Shown here: in pieces, positions 4,814-10,937 of the stretch | Layout of the letters: each line of letters begins with the position of its first letter | How positions within the stretch are numbered: the first letter of the stretch is position 1 | Assembly (NCBI GenBank): GCA_946002345.1 | Contig: CAMFZA010000013.1 | Coordinates: 1-14,405, forward strand | Source of the DNA: an uncultured Phascolarctobacterium sp. | Lineage (GTDB): Bacteria; Bacillota; Negativicutes; Acidaminococcales; Acidaminococcaceae | DNA: 14,405 nucleotides | Direction of reading: 5' to 3' | Notes under the pieces: generated by a model | The model's database searches: none | What the model was told of the DNA's origin: nothing | What the model saw: the letters and a program-made list of their open reading frames with translations, nothing else | Made by a program: the position numbers and the translations under genes

Positions 4814-6037
4814 ATGAACATTTTTGAAAAAAGTATCCAAGAATTACAATTGAATAATGTGTTGGTGGTGCTGCGCGTAGCAGGGGGCCAGTATGATGGC
4901 CAGCTGCTGCAGGAAATAGTGAAGGGGTACAGGCTAGTGGACTTGTCCCTGCCCGTATATAGGCTGCAGGTGGAGCAAAATCCCCTGGGCTTTGTGCAAG
5001 GCTTGGAGCTGCCGGTATATTTGGCCAACCTACACTACACGCCTAGCTTGCTGCCTGTGCTGCTAGCCAGCGGTCTGCCCATGGATAAGCTCATGGCTAG
5101 CTGCAGCCAAAGCTACTACCTGCAGGAAAGCATTGCCAAGGTAACTGCTGACCAGGGAAGCCAAGCTGCCGATGCAAGTACTGCGCATGCTGCTGGAACC
5201 AATGCCTGCGCCAACGTAGCCTTCATGGAAATGCCCCTGCAGGAGGTTAAGGACAGGCCTGCCTTCGTGCCTGAGCTTAAGCAGCTGGCAGCACTGGCTC
5301 AGATAAAGCACCGCACTGACATCCTCAAGGCCATGGTGGAGGGTAGCGGCGCCTGGGGTGACAGAAACAGCATGGCTGTGCAGCTACGCAAGGTACTCCA
5401 GCAGGACATTATGGAGCAAACCACCTGTAGCGATGATATCAAATTCTATCGCTTTTTGTGCACCGCTGCCAGCATGGCCGGCACCGTCATCAACTATACC
5501 ACCTTGGCCAACACCGTGGGCATCACTGCGCCCACCGCCAAGCAATGGCTACGCTTTTTGGAGGGTACGGGTCTGGTCTACCTGCTGCAGCCTGTAGAAA
5601 GCGTGCCCGGCAAACGTCTCATGAAGGCCCCCAAGCTGTACTTTCGCGATACTGGGGTTGCCTGCTCCCTGCTGCAAATCAACGACAGCGTCACCCTTCT
5701 GCAAAGCGTCTACTTTAAAAAGCTCTACGAAAACTACGTGGTTAACCTGCTGCGAGAAAGCTATGTGAGCAAGGGACTGGAGCCGGAATGGTATTTTTAT
5801 CGGGACTCCAATGCTAAGGAAATTAGTATTGTGCTGCACCACCAGGGTGTGGTGTACCCCATGAGCATCGACAAGGACGGCGCCACCGCCAGAAAGCTGC
5901 ACAAAAGCTTCGCCATTTTGGCAGGGTACGCCCAAGAACAGGGGCTGGAGCTGGGTACCGGCGTGCTGTTTAGCTCCAGCGGTGAGACCGAGGAGCTGAG
6001 TGCGGGGCTGTGGCGAGTGAATGTAGCGCAGGTGTGA
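4814..6037 (+). CDS. DUF4143 protein with degenerate AAA (ATPase) half
   Basis: 407 residues. The C-terminal half (about 196-360) is DUF4143: VLQQDI, FYRFLCTAASMAGTVINYTTL, GITAPTAKQWLRFLEGTGLVYLL, KRLMKAPKLYFRDTGVACSLL and FYRDSNAKEISIVL. The N-terminal half follows the AAA_14 order but is worn down. Where intact members have a GxxxxGKT P-loop, this one has RVAGGQYDGQ (21-30). Where they have an hhhDEhQ Walker B, it has PVYLANLHY (67-75). The ASCSQSYYLQESI (95-107) segment corresponds to the sensor-like GSQ region. In the nuclease-like tail, EID is EIS (336-338) and the PIEIK strand is PMSIDK (349-354). It is thus probably not an ATPase. AGGAG precedes the ATG by 9. Base composition is like the core genes, unlike the island to its left. 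Confidence 0.85.
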   Translation: MNIFEKSIQELQLNNVLVVLRVAGGQYDGQLLQEIVKGYRLVDLSLPVYRLQVEQNPLGFVQGLELPVYLANLHYTPSLLPVLLASGLPMDKLMASCSQSYYLQESIAKVTADQGSQAADASTAHAAGTNACANVAFMEMPLQEVKDRPAFVPELKQLAALAQIKHRTDILKAMVEGSGAWGDRNSMAVQLRKVLQQDIMEQTTCSDDIKFYRFLCTAASMAGTVINYTTLANTVGITAPTAKQWLRFLEGTGLVYLLQPVESVPGKRLMKAPKLYFRDTGVACSLLQINDSVTLLQSVYFKKLYENYVVNLLRESYVSKGLEPEWYFYRDSNAKEISIVLHHQGVVYPMSIDKDGATARKLHKSFAILAGYAQEQGLELGTGVLFSSSGETEELSAGLWRVNVAQV

Positions 6038-6117
6038 AAGGTTTTGTTTTTTCTTTTCAGGTTTAGCAGGAAAAAAGCGAAGTATGTAGAATATACAACC
6101 TTGGAAACTTTTGACAG

Positions 6118-6275
6118 GTGCGCTGATTGTAATGGTCGGTGCTGAAAAGGGAAGCCGGTGGGAATCCGGCGCAGTCCCGCTACTGTAAGTGGAGCCTAAG
6201 CATTGATGTCACTGACGCAAGTTGGGAAGGCGCTGTGGGCCATGAAGCTAAGCCAGGAGACCTGCCTGTTGCGAA
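6118..6275 (+). ncRNA. Cobalamin riboswitch
   Basis: The leader contains the full set of conserved pieces in order: GGTCGGTGCTGAAAAGGGAAGC (6134-6155), the GCCGG…CCGGC hairpin with GGGAAT, GCAGTCCCGCTACTGTAAGTGGAG, CACTG, GTTGGGAAGGCGC, and the B12 box AAGCCAGGAGACCTGCC (6249-6265). These bind adenosylcobalamin or a related cobamide. It lies upstream of a terminator and the cob genes, so ligand binding should switch transcription off. Outer boundaries are approximate. No strong promoter was found upstream; a weak TAGAAT sits at 6087-6092. Confidence 0.93.
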
Positions 6276-6341
6276 ACCGTGGGCTTACGGGAGATAGGCT
6301 GGCTTTCGTGCGCAATTAAATAGGAAGATTATGTACTTTTG

Positions 6342-6371
6342 GAGCCTCCCGCCAGTAGTGGGAGGCTTTTT
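6342..6371 (+). terminator. Riboswitch-controlled attenuator
   Basis: GCCTCCCGC (6344-6352) / GTGGGAGGC (6358-6366) form a 9-bp stem with one G-U pair and a CAGTA loop, followed by TTTTT (6367-6371). A competing antiterminator is visible: CGGGA (6288-6292) and GGCT (6297-6300) can pair with TCCCG (6347-6351) and AGCC (6343-6346). This supports premature termination when cobamide is bound. The cobU ribosome binding site lies just beyond. Confidence 0.82.
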
Positions 6372-6392
6372 CTAATGAAGGGAGGCAAGCAA

Positions 6393-6989
6393 ATGGCCGG
6401 AAAATTAATTATGGTTACGGGAGGCGCCCGTAGCGGCAAAAGCGAATTCGCCGAACAATATGTACTGCATTATGCTCCCAAATGCGACTACATCGCCACC
6501 GCCGAGGTCTTGGACCAGGAAATGGCTGAGCGGGTCCGCCTGCACCGGCAGCGCCGCAACGATGGCCGTTGGGTGAACCACGAGGCACCCTACGAGGCCT
6601 ACAAAACCTTCGCCAGCTTGGGAGAGGAAACAGGAGCAGTCCTCTTCGACTGCCTGACCATCTACATGGCCAACTTATTCTATGGCAAAAACGCTCCAGA
6701 CCCGGACAAGGTGGACTTTTTGCACCGCTGTGAATACGTCTACGGTGAAATCGACAAGCTGCTGGCGGCAGCTCGGGACTGCGGTAAAATCGTGGTCTTC
6801 GTCACCAACGAGGTGGGCAGCGGCATCGTGCCCGATAACCTGATGGCTCGGGAATACAGGGACTTGGCCGGTTGGGTCAACCAAAGAGTGGCGGCTGCCT
6901 GCGACAAGGTCTATTTGTGCGTGGCCGGACAGGCTGTGGACATGAAAAAATTGGCGTTTAAATTTGAAGATGAAGAGGAGTATATATAA
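6393..6989 (+). CDS. cobU: Adenosylcobinamide kinase / adenosylcobinamide-phosphate guanylyltransferase
   Basis: 198 residues, the usual CobU size. It phosphorylates adenosylcobinamide and then transfers GMP from GTP to give AdoCbi-GDP. The P-loop GGARSGKS is at residues 10-17. H51 in RLHRQRR is the likely guanylylated histidine, and VTNEVGSGIVPDNLMAREYRDLAGWVNQRVA is the conserved C-terminal block. The ATG at 6393 has GGGAGG 7 bases upstream. An earlier in-frame start at 6339 would lie inside the terminator hairpin and is rejected. It is first in the riboswitch-controlled operon, and its stop overlaps the next start (TAATG). Confidence 0.94.
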   Translation: MAGKLIMVTGGARSGKSEFAEQYVLHYAPKCDYIATAEVLDQEMAERVRLHRQRRNDGRWVNHEAPYEAYKTFASLGEETGAVLFDCLTIYMANLFYGKNAPDPDKVDFLHRCEYVYGEIDKLLAAARDCGKIVVFVTNEVGSGIVPDNLMAREYRDLAGWVNQRVAAACDKVYLCVAGQAVDMKKLAFKFEDEEEYI

Positions 6990-7996
6990 TGGAAGAAATT
7001 GTGATTCCGGCCTTGAATCAGGAGGCCGCCAACAAGGTGCACCAGCACTGGCAGGCCATTGAAAAATGCGCCGCCCCTTTGGGTAAGCTGGAGGAAATGG
7101 TGGAGCAGCTGGCAGCCATGACCGGCAGTGTGCCGGACAAGCTCAAGAGCGCCATGGTGCTCATGTGCGGTGACCATGGCATTGCCAAATACGGCGTTAG
7201 CGCCTATCCCCAGGAGGTAACCCGGCAGATGATTAATGGCTATAAGCGGGGCACCGCCGGTGCTACCGTGCTGGCCCGTCATGCCAAGGCCGATGTGTAC
7301 GTGTGCGATGTGGGTACCGCCTTTGATTTGAGCCATATGGACCATGTGTACCAAAAAAAGGTGGCCTGGGGCACGGAGGACTTTACCCAGGGCCCGGCCA
7401 TGACTAGGGAGCAGGCTCAGGCTGCGCTCCGGGTGGGCATGGAGATGGCGGATATGTGCATTGATAAGGGCTACAACCTGCTTTATACCGGCGAAATGGG
7501 CATTGGCAACACCACTGCCACTGCCGCCATTGCCAGCGCCTTTTTGGGACTGGACCCCCAGCTCACCGTGGGCCGGGGCAGCGGCATCAACGACGAGCGC
7601 CTGCGCATTAAGCGTCAGGTAGTTATGGATGGCTTGGCTAAGAACAAGCCTATTAAGGGCGACGCCATGGACATTCTCTGCAAGGTGGGTGGCTACGACC
7701 ACGCGGGTCTGGCTGGTGTGATTATCGGCGGCGCCAGAAGGCGCGTGCCCACCATGGTGGATGGTGTCAACGCCACCGCTGCGGCTCTTTTGGCCTATGG
7801 CCTGTACCCGGAATGCCGCAACTACATGCTCTGCTCCCATTTGAGCAGCGATATCTCTGCCAAGGCCATGCTGGAGCTGATGGAGCTGGTGCCCATTGTG
7901 GACGCAGGTCTGCGGCTGGGCGAGGGCACCGGTGCCAGCTTAGCCATTGTGGTGCTGCAAAGCGCCTTGGATGTTTATAACCAATTACACAAATAA
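6989..7996 (+). CDS. cobT: CobT-family nicotinate-nucleotide:lower-ligand phosphoribosyltransferase (CobT or ArsA type)
   Basis: 335 residues, full length for CobT. It swaps the nicotinate of NaMN for a lower-ligand base, giving an alpha-riboside phosphate for CobS. All family landmarks are present: GDHG (61-64), SAYPQEVTRQMI (71-82), TGEMGIGNTT (167-176) with the base-binding glutamate, GGYDHAGLAG (234-243), VPTMVDG (253-259) and LRLGEGTGA (308-316), where E312 matches the catalytic glutamate. It overlaps cobU by one base and is followed by cobS after 12 bases. Because a second, degenerate homologue lies in the same operon, this may be the ArsA-like half of a phenol-activating pair and not a classical DMB enzyme; sequence reading cannot decide. 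Confidence 0.92.
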   Translation: MEEIVIPALNQEAANKVHQHWQAIEKCAAPLGKLEEMVEQLAAMTGSVPDKLKSAMVLMCGDHGIAKYGVSAYPQEVTRQMINGYKRGTAGATVLARHAKADVYVCDVGTAFDLSHMDHVYQKKVAWGTEDFTQGPAMTREQAQAALRVGMEMADMCIDKGYNLLYTGEMGIGNTTATAAIASAFLGLDPQLTVGRGSGINDERLRIKRQVVMDGLAKNKPIKGDAMDILCKVGGYDHAGLAGVIIGGARRRVPTMVDGVNATAAALLAYGLYPECRNYMLCSHLSSDISAKAMLELMELVPIVDAGLRLGEGTGASLAIVVLQSALDVYNQLHK

Positions 7997-8008
7997 GCAG
8001 GTGAGACG

Positions 8009-8743
8009 ATGCGTGATTTTATAACCTGCTTGGAATTTTTGACCCGCCTGCGCTTTACCAACCGCACGGAATGGCACGATGATGACTTTAGCCGCAGCGT
8101 GCCCTATTTCCCCTTGGTGGGACTGGTCATGGGTCTTTTTATGGGCGGCGTCAACTACGGCCTGTGCTATTTGCACACACCGGACCTGATGCGGGCGGTG
8201 ATGCTGGTGCTGGCAGAGCTGCTGATCATCGGGGCGCTGATGTACGATGGCTTTATGGACACCTCCGACGGTGTTTTTAGCGCCCGTAATCGGGAGCGCA
8301 TGCTGGAAATCATGAAGGATAGCCATGTGGGCTCCAATGCGGTCATCGCCTTAGTGTGCCTGGTGCTGCTCAAGGTGGCCGCCTATACCACCCTGGCGCC
8401 CCTCAAGCTGACCTACGCCTTGGTGGCAATGTACATTTGCACCCGCACCTTTATGGTGAGCTACATTGTGAATTATCCCTACGCCCGCAAAACCGGTATT
8501 GGGCACATGTTCAAGGCCTATGCCAAGCCCGTGTATACCTATATTGCCTTTGCCCTGTGCATCGCCTTAGTTGCTGCCTGTGGCTTGCCTTATTTATACA
8601 CTGCTGTGGGTACCTTTTTAATCTGCCAGGGACTTGCCCGCTTTTTGTGCGGCCAGTTAGGCGGTCTTACCGGCGATACCTACGGCTTTTTGACTGAATG
8701 CGGCGTGGTGGTGTATTTGCTGCTGGCCACGTATTTGCTGTAA
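8009..8743 (+). CDS. cobS: Adenosylcobinamide-GDP ribazoletransferase
   Basis: 244 residues, an integral membrane enzyme that joins AdoCbi-GDP to the alpha-riboside (phosphate) to complete the cobamide. The metal-binding motif DGFMDTSDG is at residues 80-88, with the following RNRERMLEIMKDSHVGSNA. The second conserved block GGLTGDTYGFLTE is near the end. Several hydrophobic helices are visible (about 34-52, 60-78, 110-145, 170-215 and the final VVVYLLLATYLL). AGGTGAG precedes the ATG. It is flanked on either side by CobT homologues in one transcription unit. Confidence 0.94.
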   Translation: MRDFITCLEFLTRLRFTNRTEWHDDDFSRSVPYFPLVGLVMGLFMGGVNYGLCYLHTPDLMRAVMLVLAELLIIGALMYDGFMDTSDGVFSARNRERMLEIMKDSHVGSNAVIALVCLVLLKVAAYTTLAPLKLTYALVAMYICTRTFMVSYIVNYPYARKTGIGHMFKAYAKPVYTYIAFALCIALVAACGLPYLYTAVGTFLICQGLARFLCGQLGGLTGDTYGFLTECGVVVYLLLATYLL

Positions 8744-8760
8744 TAGAGGAGGAACATCCT

Positions 8761-9555
8761 ATGCATATAGAGGAAATTATCCAAAAAATTGTGCCCGGTA
8801 ATGGTGCTTGCGCCAAGCTGGCCCAGGCACGCTTTGACGCCCTGATTAAACCCGTAGGCAGCCTGGCCCAGCTGGAAAAGATGACTGCTAAATATGCGGG
8901 CATTGTGGAAAAATATAACAAGCTGGAGCTGGAGTACCCTAAAAGAGAGCTGCTAGTGTGGTGCAGCATTACCGAGGGGGAGCAGGCCGGGAAGATTATG
9001 GAGGCCAAGCTGCCGGTAAATGTGCTGGCCGCGGAAACTGGCGCTCGGACGCAAGCCCTTTTGGTGACCTCGACCACGGTGGAGGAGGCTCTGGAGGAGG
9101 GCGCTACCCTGGTGCAGGAAATTATCCACGAAAAGGGCTTAGGCCTGGTGGGCTTTGGCTGCTTGGCCAGCCCTGCTGAGGAGCTGGTGGTGGCCGCCAT
9201 GACCGGTGGCCTTTTGCAGGCTGCTTCCATGAAGGTGGGCATTATGCTGGATGGGGTGGCTACCTTAAAGGCTGCCCAGAAGGCGGTGGAGCTGGCCCCT
9301 GCCGTGCTGGACTACTGCTTTGCAGGCCATGTGAGTGCTGAGGAGGGAGCGGAGGAGCTGCTCCAGCAGCTGGGATTGGTGGCACCCCTGAGATTAAATA
9401 TTCCCGACGGCGCAGGGGAGGGAGCAGCACTGTGCTTTACCCTCTTTGACGCCGGTATCAAGGCCTACAAGGAAATGGAAACCTTTGAGGAGGCCAGCGT
9501 CCATGCCGAGGTGAAGGAGTTTTCCTTGGCGGAGCAGGAAAAGCAGTCGAAGTAG
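8761..9555 (+). CDS. Short, degenerate CobT-family protein (possible ArsB-like subunit)
   Basis: 264 residues, about 70 fewer than the intact homologue in the same operon. CobT ancestry is clear at both ends: ARFDALIKPVGSLAQLEKMTAKYAGI (about 23-48) and LDYCFAGHVSAEEGAEELLQQLGL…LFDAG…ETFEEASV near the C-terminus, plus VNVLAAETGA and VGIMLDGVAT between. The active-site motifs are gone. GDHG is replaced by ITEGE, GEMGIGNTT by GCLASPAEE, and LGEGTGA by PDGAGEGA (215-222), which puts alanine at the catalytic glutamate position in an ungapped alignment. The ATG at 8761 has GGAGG 8 bases upstream. Retention between cobS and cobC without frame damage argues for a function, most likely as partner of the full-length CobT, as ArsB is for ArsA. 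A decaying duplicate is the alternative. Confidence 0.8.
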   Translation: MHIEEIIQKIVPGNGACAKLAQARFDALIKPVGSLAQLEKMTAKYAGIVEKYNKLELEYPKRELLVWCSITEGEQAGKIMEAKLPVNVLAAETGARTQALLVTSTTVEEALEEGATLVQEIIHEKGLGLVGFGCLASPAEELVVAAMTGGLLQAASMKVGIMLDGVATLKAAQKAVELAPAVLDYCFAGHVSAEEGAEELLQQLGLVAPLRLNIPDGAGEGAALCFTLFDAGIKAYKEMETFEEASVHAEVKEFSLAEQEKQSK

Positions 9556-9584
9556 ATTCTGAAATAATTTACAATAAACAGTTG

Positions 9585-9609
9585 TTCCTAGCGAAAAATG
9601 CGCTAGGAA
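9585..9609 (+). other. Intercistronic stem-loop before cobC
   Basis: TTCCTAGCG (9585-9593) and CGCTAGGAA (9601-9609) form a perfect 9-bp stem with an AAAAATG loop, inside the 86-base gap between the CobT-like gene and cobC. No T-run follows, so it is unlikely to terminate. It could affect mRNA processing or stability. Confidence 0.55.
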
Positions 9610-9641
9610 GCAAGAAGCGCGAGAAGAAGGGATTACGAGGA

Positions 9642-10274
9642 ATGGGAAAGATTTATTTAATTCGCCACGGCGAGACCGATAGTAATTTGGGCCACAAATT
9701 TCAGGGACAGATGGACCTGCCCTTGAATGCTACAGGATTGGCCCAGGCCCGGCAGATGGCTGCCTATATGGCCGATAAAAAAATAGACGCCATTTATTCC
9801 AGCTCCATGCTGCGGGCCAAAATGACCACGGCGGTGCTGGCCCAGAGCAGGGGCATGGCCTACCGCTCTATGGACTTGCTCAAGGAAATCAGCTTTGGGG
9901 ACTGGGAGGGATTGGAATATGCGGAAATCACCGCCCGCTGGCCCAAGGAAATGGAGGCCTTTTTGCACCGGCCGGCCGAGTGGGAGCCGCCCCATGGGGA
10001 AACCTTTGCTGCGGCCCAAGAGCGTTGCCGCCTAGCCTTTGAGCAGATTTTTGCGGAACAGGGCCATGATAAAAACATTGCCATCGTGTCCCATGGTGGC
10101 ATTATTCGCCTGCAGCTGTGCCTGGCCCTGGGCATTCCCTTGAACAACCTGTGGCGGCTCAGCGTGTACAATGTGTCCGTATCCACCCTGAGCAATTGGC
10201 AGGGCAATTTGTGCGTGGATACCATGAATGTGGCCGACTTTTTGCAGCGCAGTGTGGAGGCCCACGTGATTTAA
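9642..10274 (+). CDS. cobC: Histidine phosphatase family protein, likely alpha-ribazole phosphatase
   Basis: 210 residues of the phosphoglycerate-mutase/histidine phosphatase superfamily. LIRHGET (residues 6-12) holds the phosphorylated histidine and its arginine. IYSSSMLRAKMTTAVL, EISFGDWEGLEY, PHGETFAAAQER and VSHGGIIRL (second catalytic histidine) complete the set. Beside cobS and two CobT homologues, the likely substrate is the alpha-riboside 5'-phosphate or cobamide 5'-phosphate. The chosen ATG at 9642 starts directly at MGKIYLIRHGE and has AAGGG about 10 bases upstream; the in-frame ATG at 9582 would add 20 residues that run through the stem-loop. It is the last gene of the operon. Other phosphatases of this family look similar, so specificity rests on context. 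Confidence 0.85.
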   Translation: MGKIYLIRHGETDSNLGHKFQGQMDLPLNATGLAQARQMAAYMADKKIDAIYSSSMLRAKMTTAVLAQSRGMAYRSMDLLKEISFGDWEGLEYAEITARWPKEMEAFLHRPAEWEPPHGETFAAAQERCRLAFEQIFAEQGHDKNIAIVSHGGIIRLQLCLALGIPLNNLWRLSVYNVSVSTLSNWQGNLCVDTMNVADFLQRSVEAHVI

Positions 10275-10310
10275 GCTGGGGAGCTGGCAAAGTAGCTTAA
10301 CAGATTTTTT
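10271..10310 (+). terminator. Probable end of the cob operon
   Basis: TTAAGCT (10271-10277, overlapping the cobC stop) pairs with AGCTTAA (10294-10300), followed after CAGA by TTTTTT (10305-10310). The 16-base loop and 4-base gap before the T-run make it weaker than the other terminators. Confidence 0.45.
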
Positions 10311-10321
10311 ATAATCCCTAG

Positions 10322-10350
10322 TTGACATTTGTATCCCGGTACTATATACT
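10322..10350 (+). promoter_or_regulatory. Strong promoter of the zinc-ribbon gene
   Basis: Consensus TTGACA (10322-10327), 17 bp, TATACT (10345-10350). The transcript should begin near 10357, leaving a 5' leader of about 130 bases before the start codon at 10489. Confidence 0.8.
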
Positions 10351-10395
10351 GATATTGGTATCTCAGTGGTCCGTTTAAGTTACTAACTTCTTCAA

Positions 10396-10478
10396 ATCAT
10401 AGATATAACCATTGATGACATGGGGAAGCCTCAGTAAAATCTTAATGCGTTCTTTGGGGTATTATCTATGATAAGGAG
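10396..10478 (+). other. Structured 5' leader with long-range stem next to the ribosome binding site
   Basis: ATCATAGATA (10396-10405) is exactly complementary to TATCTATGAT (10463-10472). The pairing can extend through a bulge to CC (10409-10410) with GG (10457-10458). The AAGGAG ribosome binding site (10473-10478) begins at the base right after the 3' arm. The enclosed 57 bases hold no ORF. The layout suggests control of translation or stability, but it matches no leader family I can name. Confidence 0.45.
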
Positions 10479-10488
10479 TGATTTCACA

Positions 10489-10779
10489 ATGAAAGAAGAC
10501 AAGACTTTAACCTGCTGCGAGTGCGGCCAAGAATTTGTATTTACCGCTTCCGAGCAAGAATTCTACGCTGAAAAAGGCTTCACCAACGAACCCCGTCGTT
10601 GCCCCACCTGCCGTCAAGCTCGTAAACAACGCATGGGCATCCAAACTGAACGCCCCCAACGCGAAATGTTCCCCGCAACCTGCGCTGAATGTGGCAAGGA
10701 AACTATGGTTCCCTTCAAGCCCTCCAACGATCGTCCGGTTTACTGCCGCGATTGCTTCAACGCTCGTAAGGCTCACTAA
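10489..10779 (+). CDS. Two-zinc-ribbon small protein
   Basis: 96 residues with two four-cysteine sites: C9/C12 with C38/C41 (CCECG…CPTC), and C65/C68 with C86/C89 (CAECG…CRDC). The segment between C12 and C38 (FVFTASEQEFYAEKGFTNEPRRC) is the signature of the 'probable zinc-ribbon' family, often annotated near cold-shock or translation proteins; its function is not established. The linker and tail are rich in Arg, Lys and Gln, suggesting nucleic-acid binding. The ATG at 10489 has AAGGAG 10 bases upstream; ATG 10468 lies before that site and is rejected. Codon use differs from its neighbours (CAA, CGT, AAC and TTC favoured), a bias typical of highly expressed genes. Strong promoter and terminator make it a monocistronic unit. 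Confidence 0.88.
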   Translation: MKEDKTLTCCECGQEFVFTASEQEFYAEKGFTNEPRRCPTCRQARKQRMGIQTERPQREMFPATCAECGKETMVPFKPSNDRPVYCRDCFNARKAH

Positions 10780-10791
10780 TTTTACAAAGCA

Positions 10792-10821
10792 GGACTGTTG
10801 CTTCGGCAGCAGTCCTTTTTT
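10792..10821 (+). terminator. Strong rho-independent terminator with UUCG loop
   Basis: GGACTGTTGC (10792-10801) / GCAGCAGTCC (10806-10815) make a 10-bp stem with one G-U pair and a TTCG tetraloop, followed by TTTTTT (10816-10821) and more T-rich sequence. It ends the zinc-ribbon transcript. Confidence 0.93.
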
Positions 10822-10869
10822 ATTTTTACGAGAGATTTTCTTCTTAAAAGCTGCTGGGCTGGCAGGATT

Positions 10870-10898
10870 TTGGCAGCTTAACAAGAATTATATAATAT
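10870..10898 (+). promoter_or_regulatory. Candidate promoter of the NlpC/P60 gene
   Basis: TTGGCA (10870-10875), 17 bp, TAATAT (10893-10898), in an AT-rich stretch with overlapping TATAAT at 10891-10896 (15-bp spacing). The predicted start of transcription is near 10905, just before the AAAGGAGG ribosome binding site, which favours the downstream TTG start codon. Confidence 0.5.
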
Positions 10899-10937
10899 TA
10901 TAGTAAAATGGAATGTGCATATAAAGGAGGAAAAGCC

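Noticed and set aside
6111..6128. TTGACA as the -35 of the cob operon promoter
   Set aside because: No -10 hexamer at 16-18 bp, and the resulting transcript would start inside the riboswitch, removing its 5' part.
6911..7840. Long minus-strand open frame (309 codons) opposite the cobT homologue
   Set aside because: It is the complement of a clearly identified CobT gene. The His/Ala/Gly-rich product and lack of a ribosome binding site are typical of a GC-rich antisense shadow.
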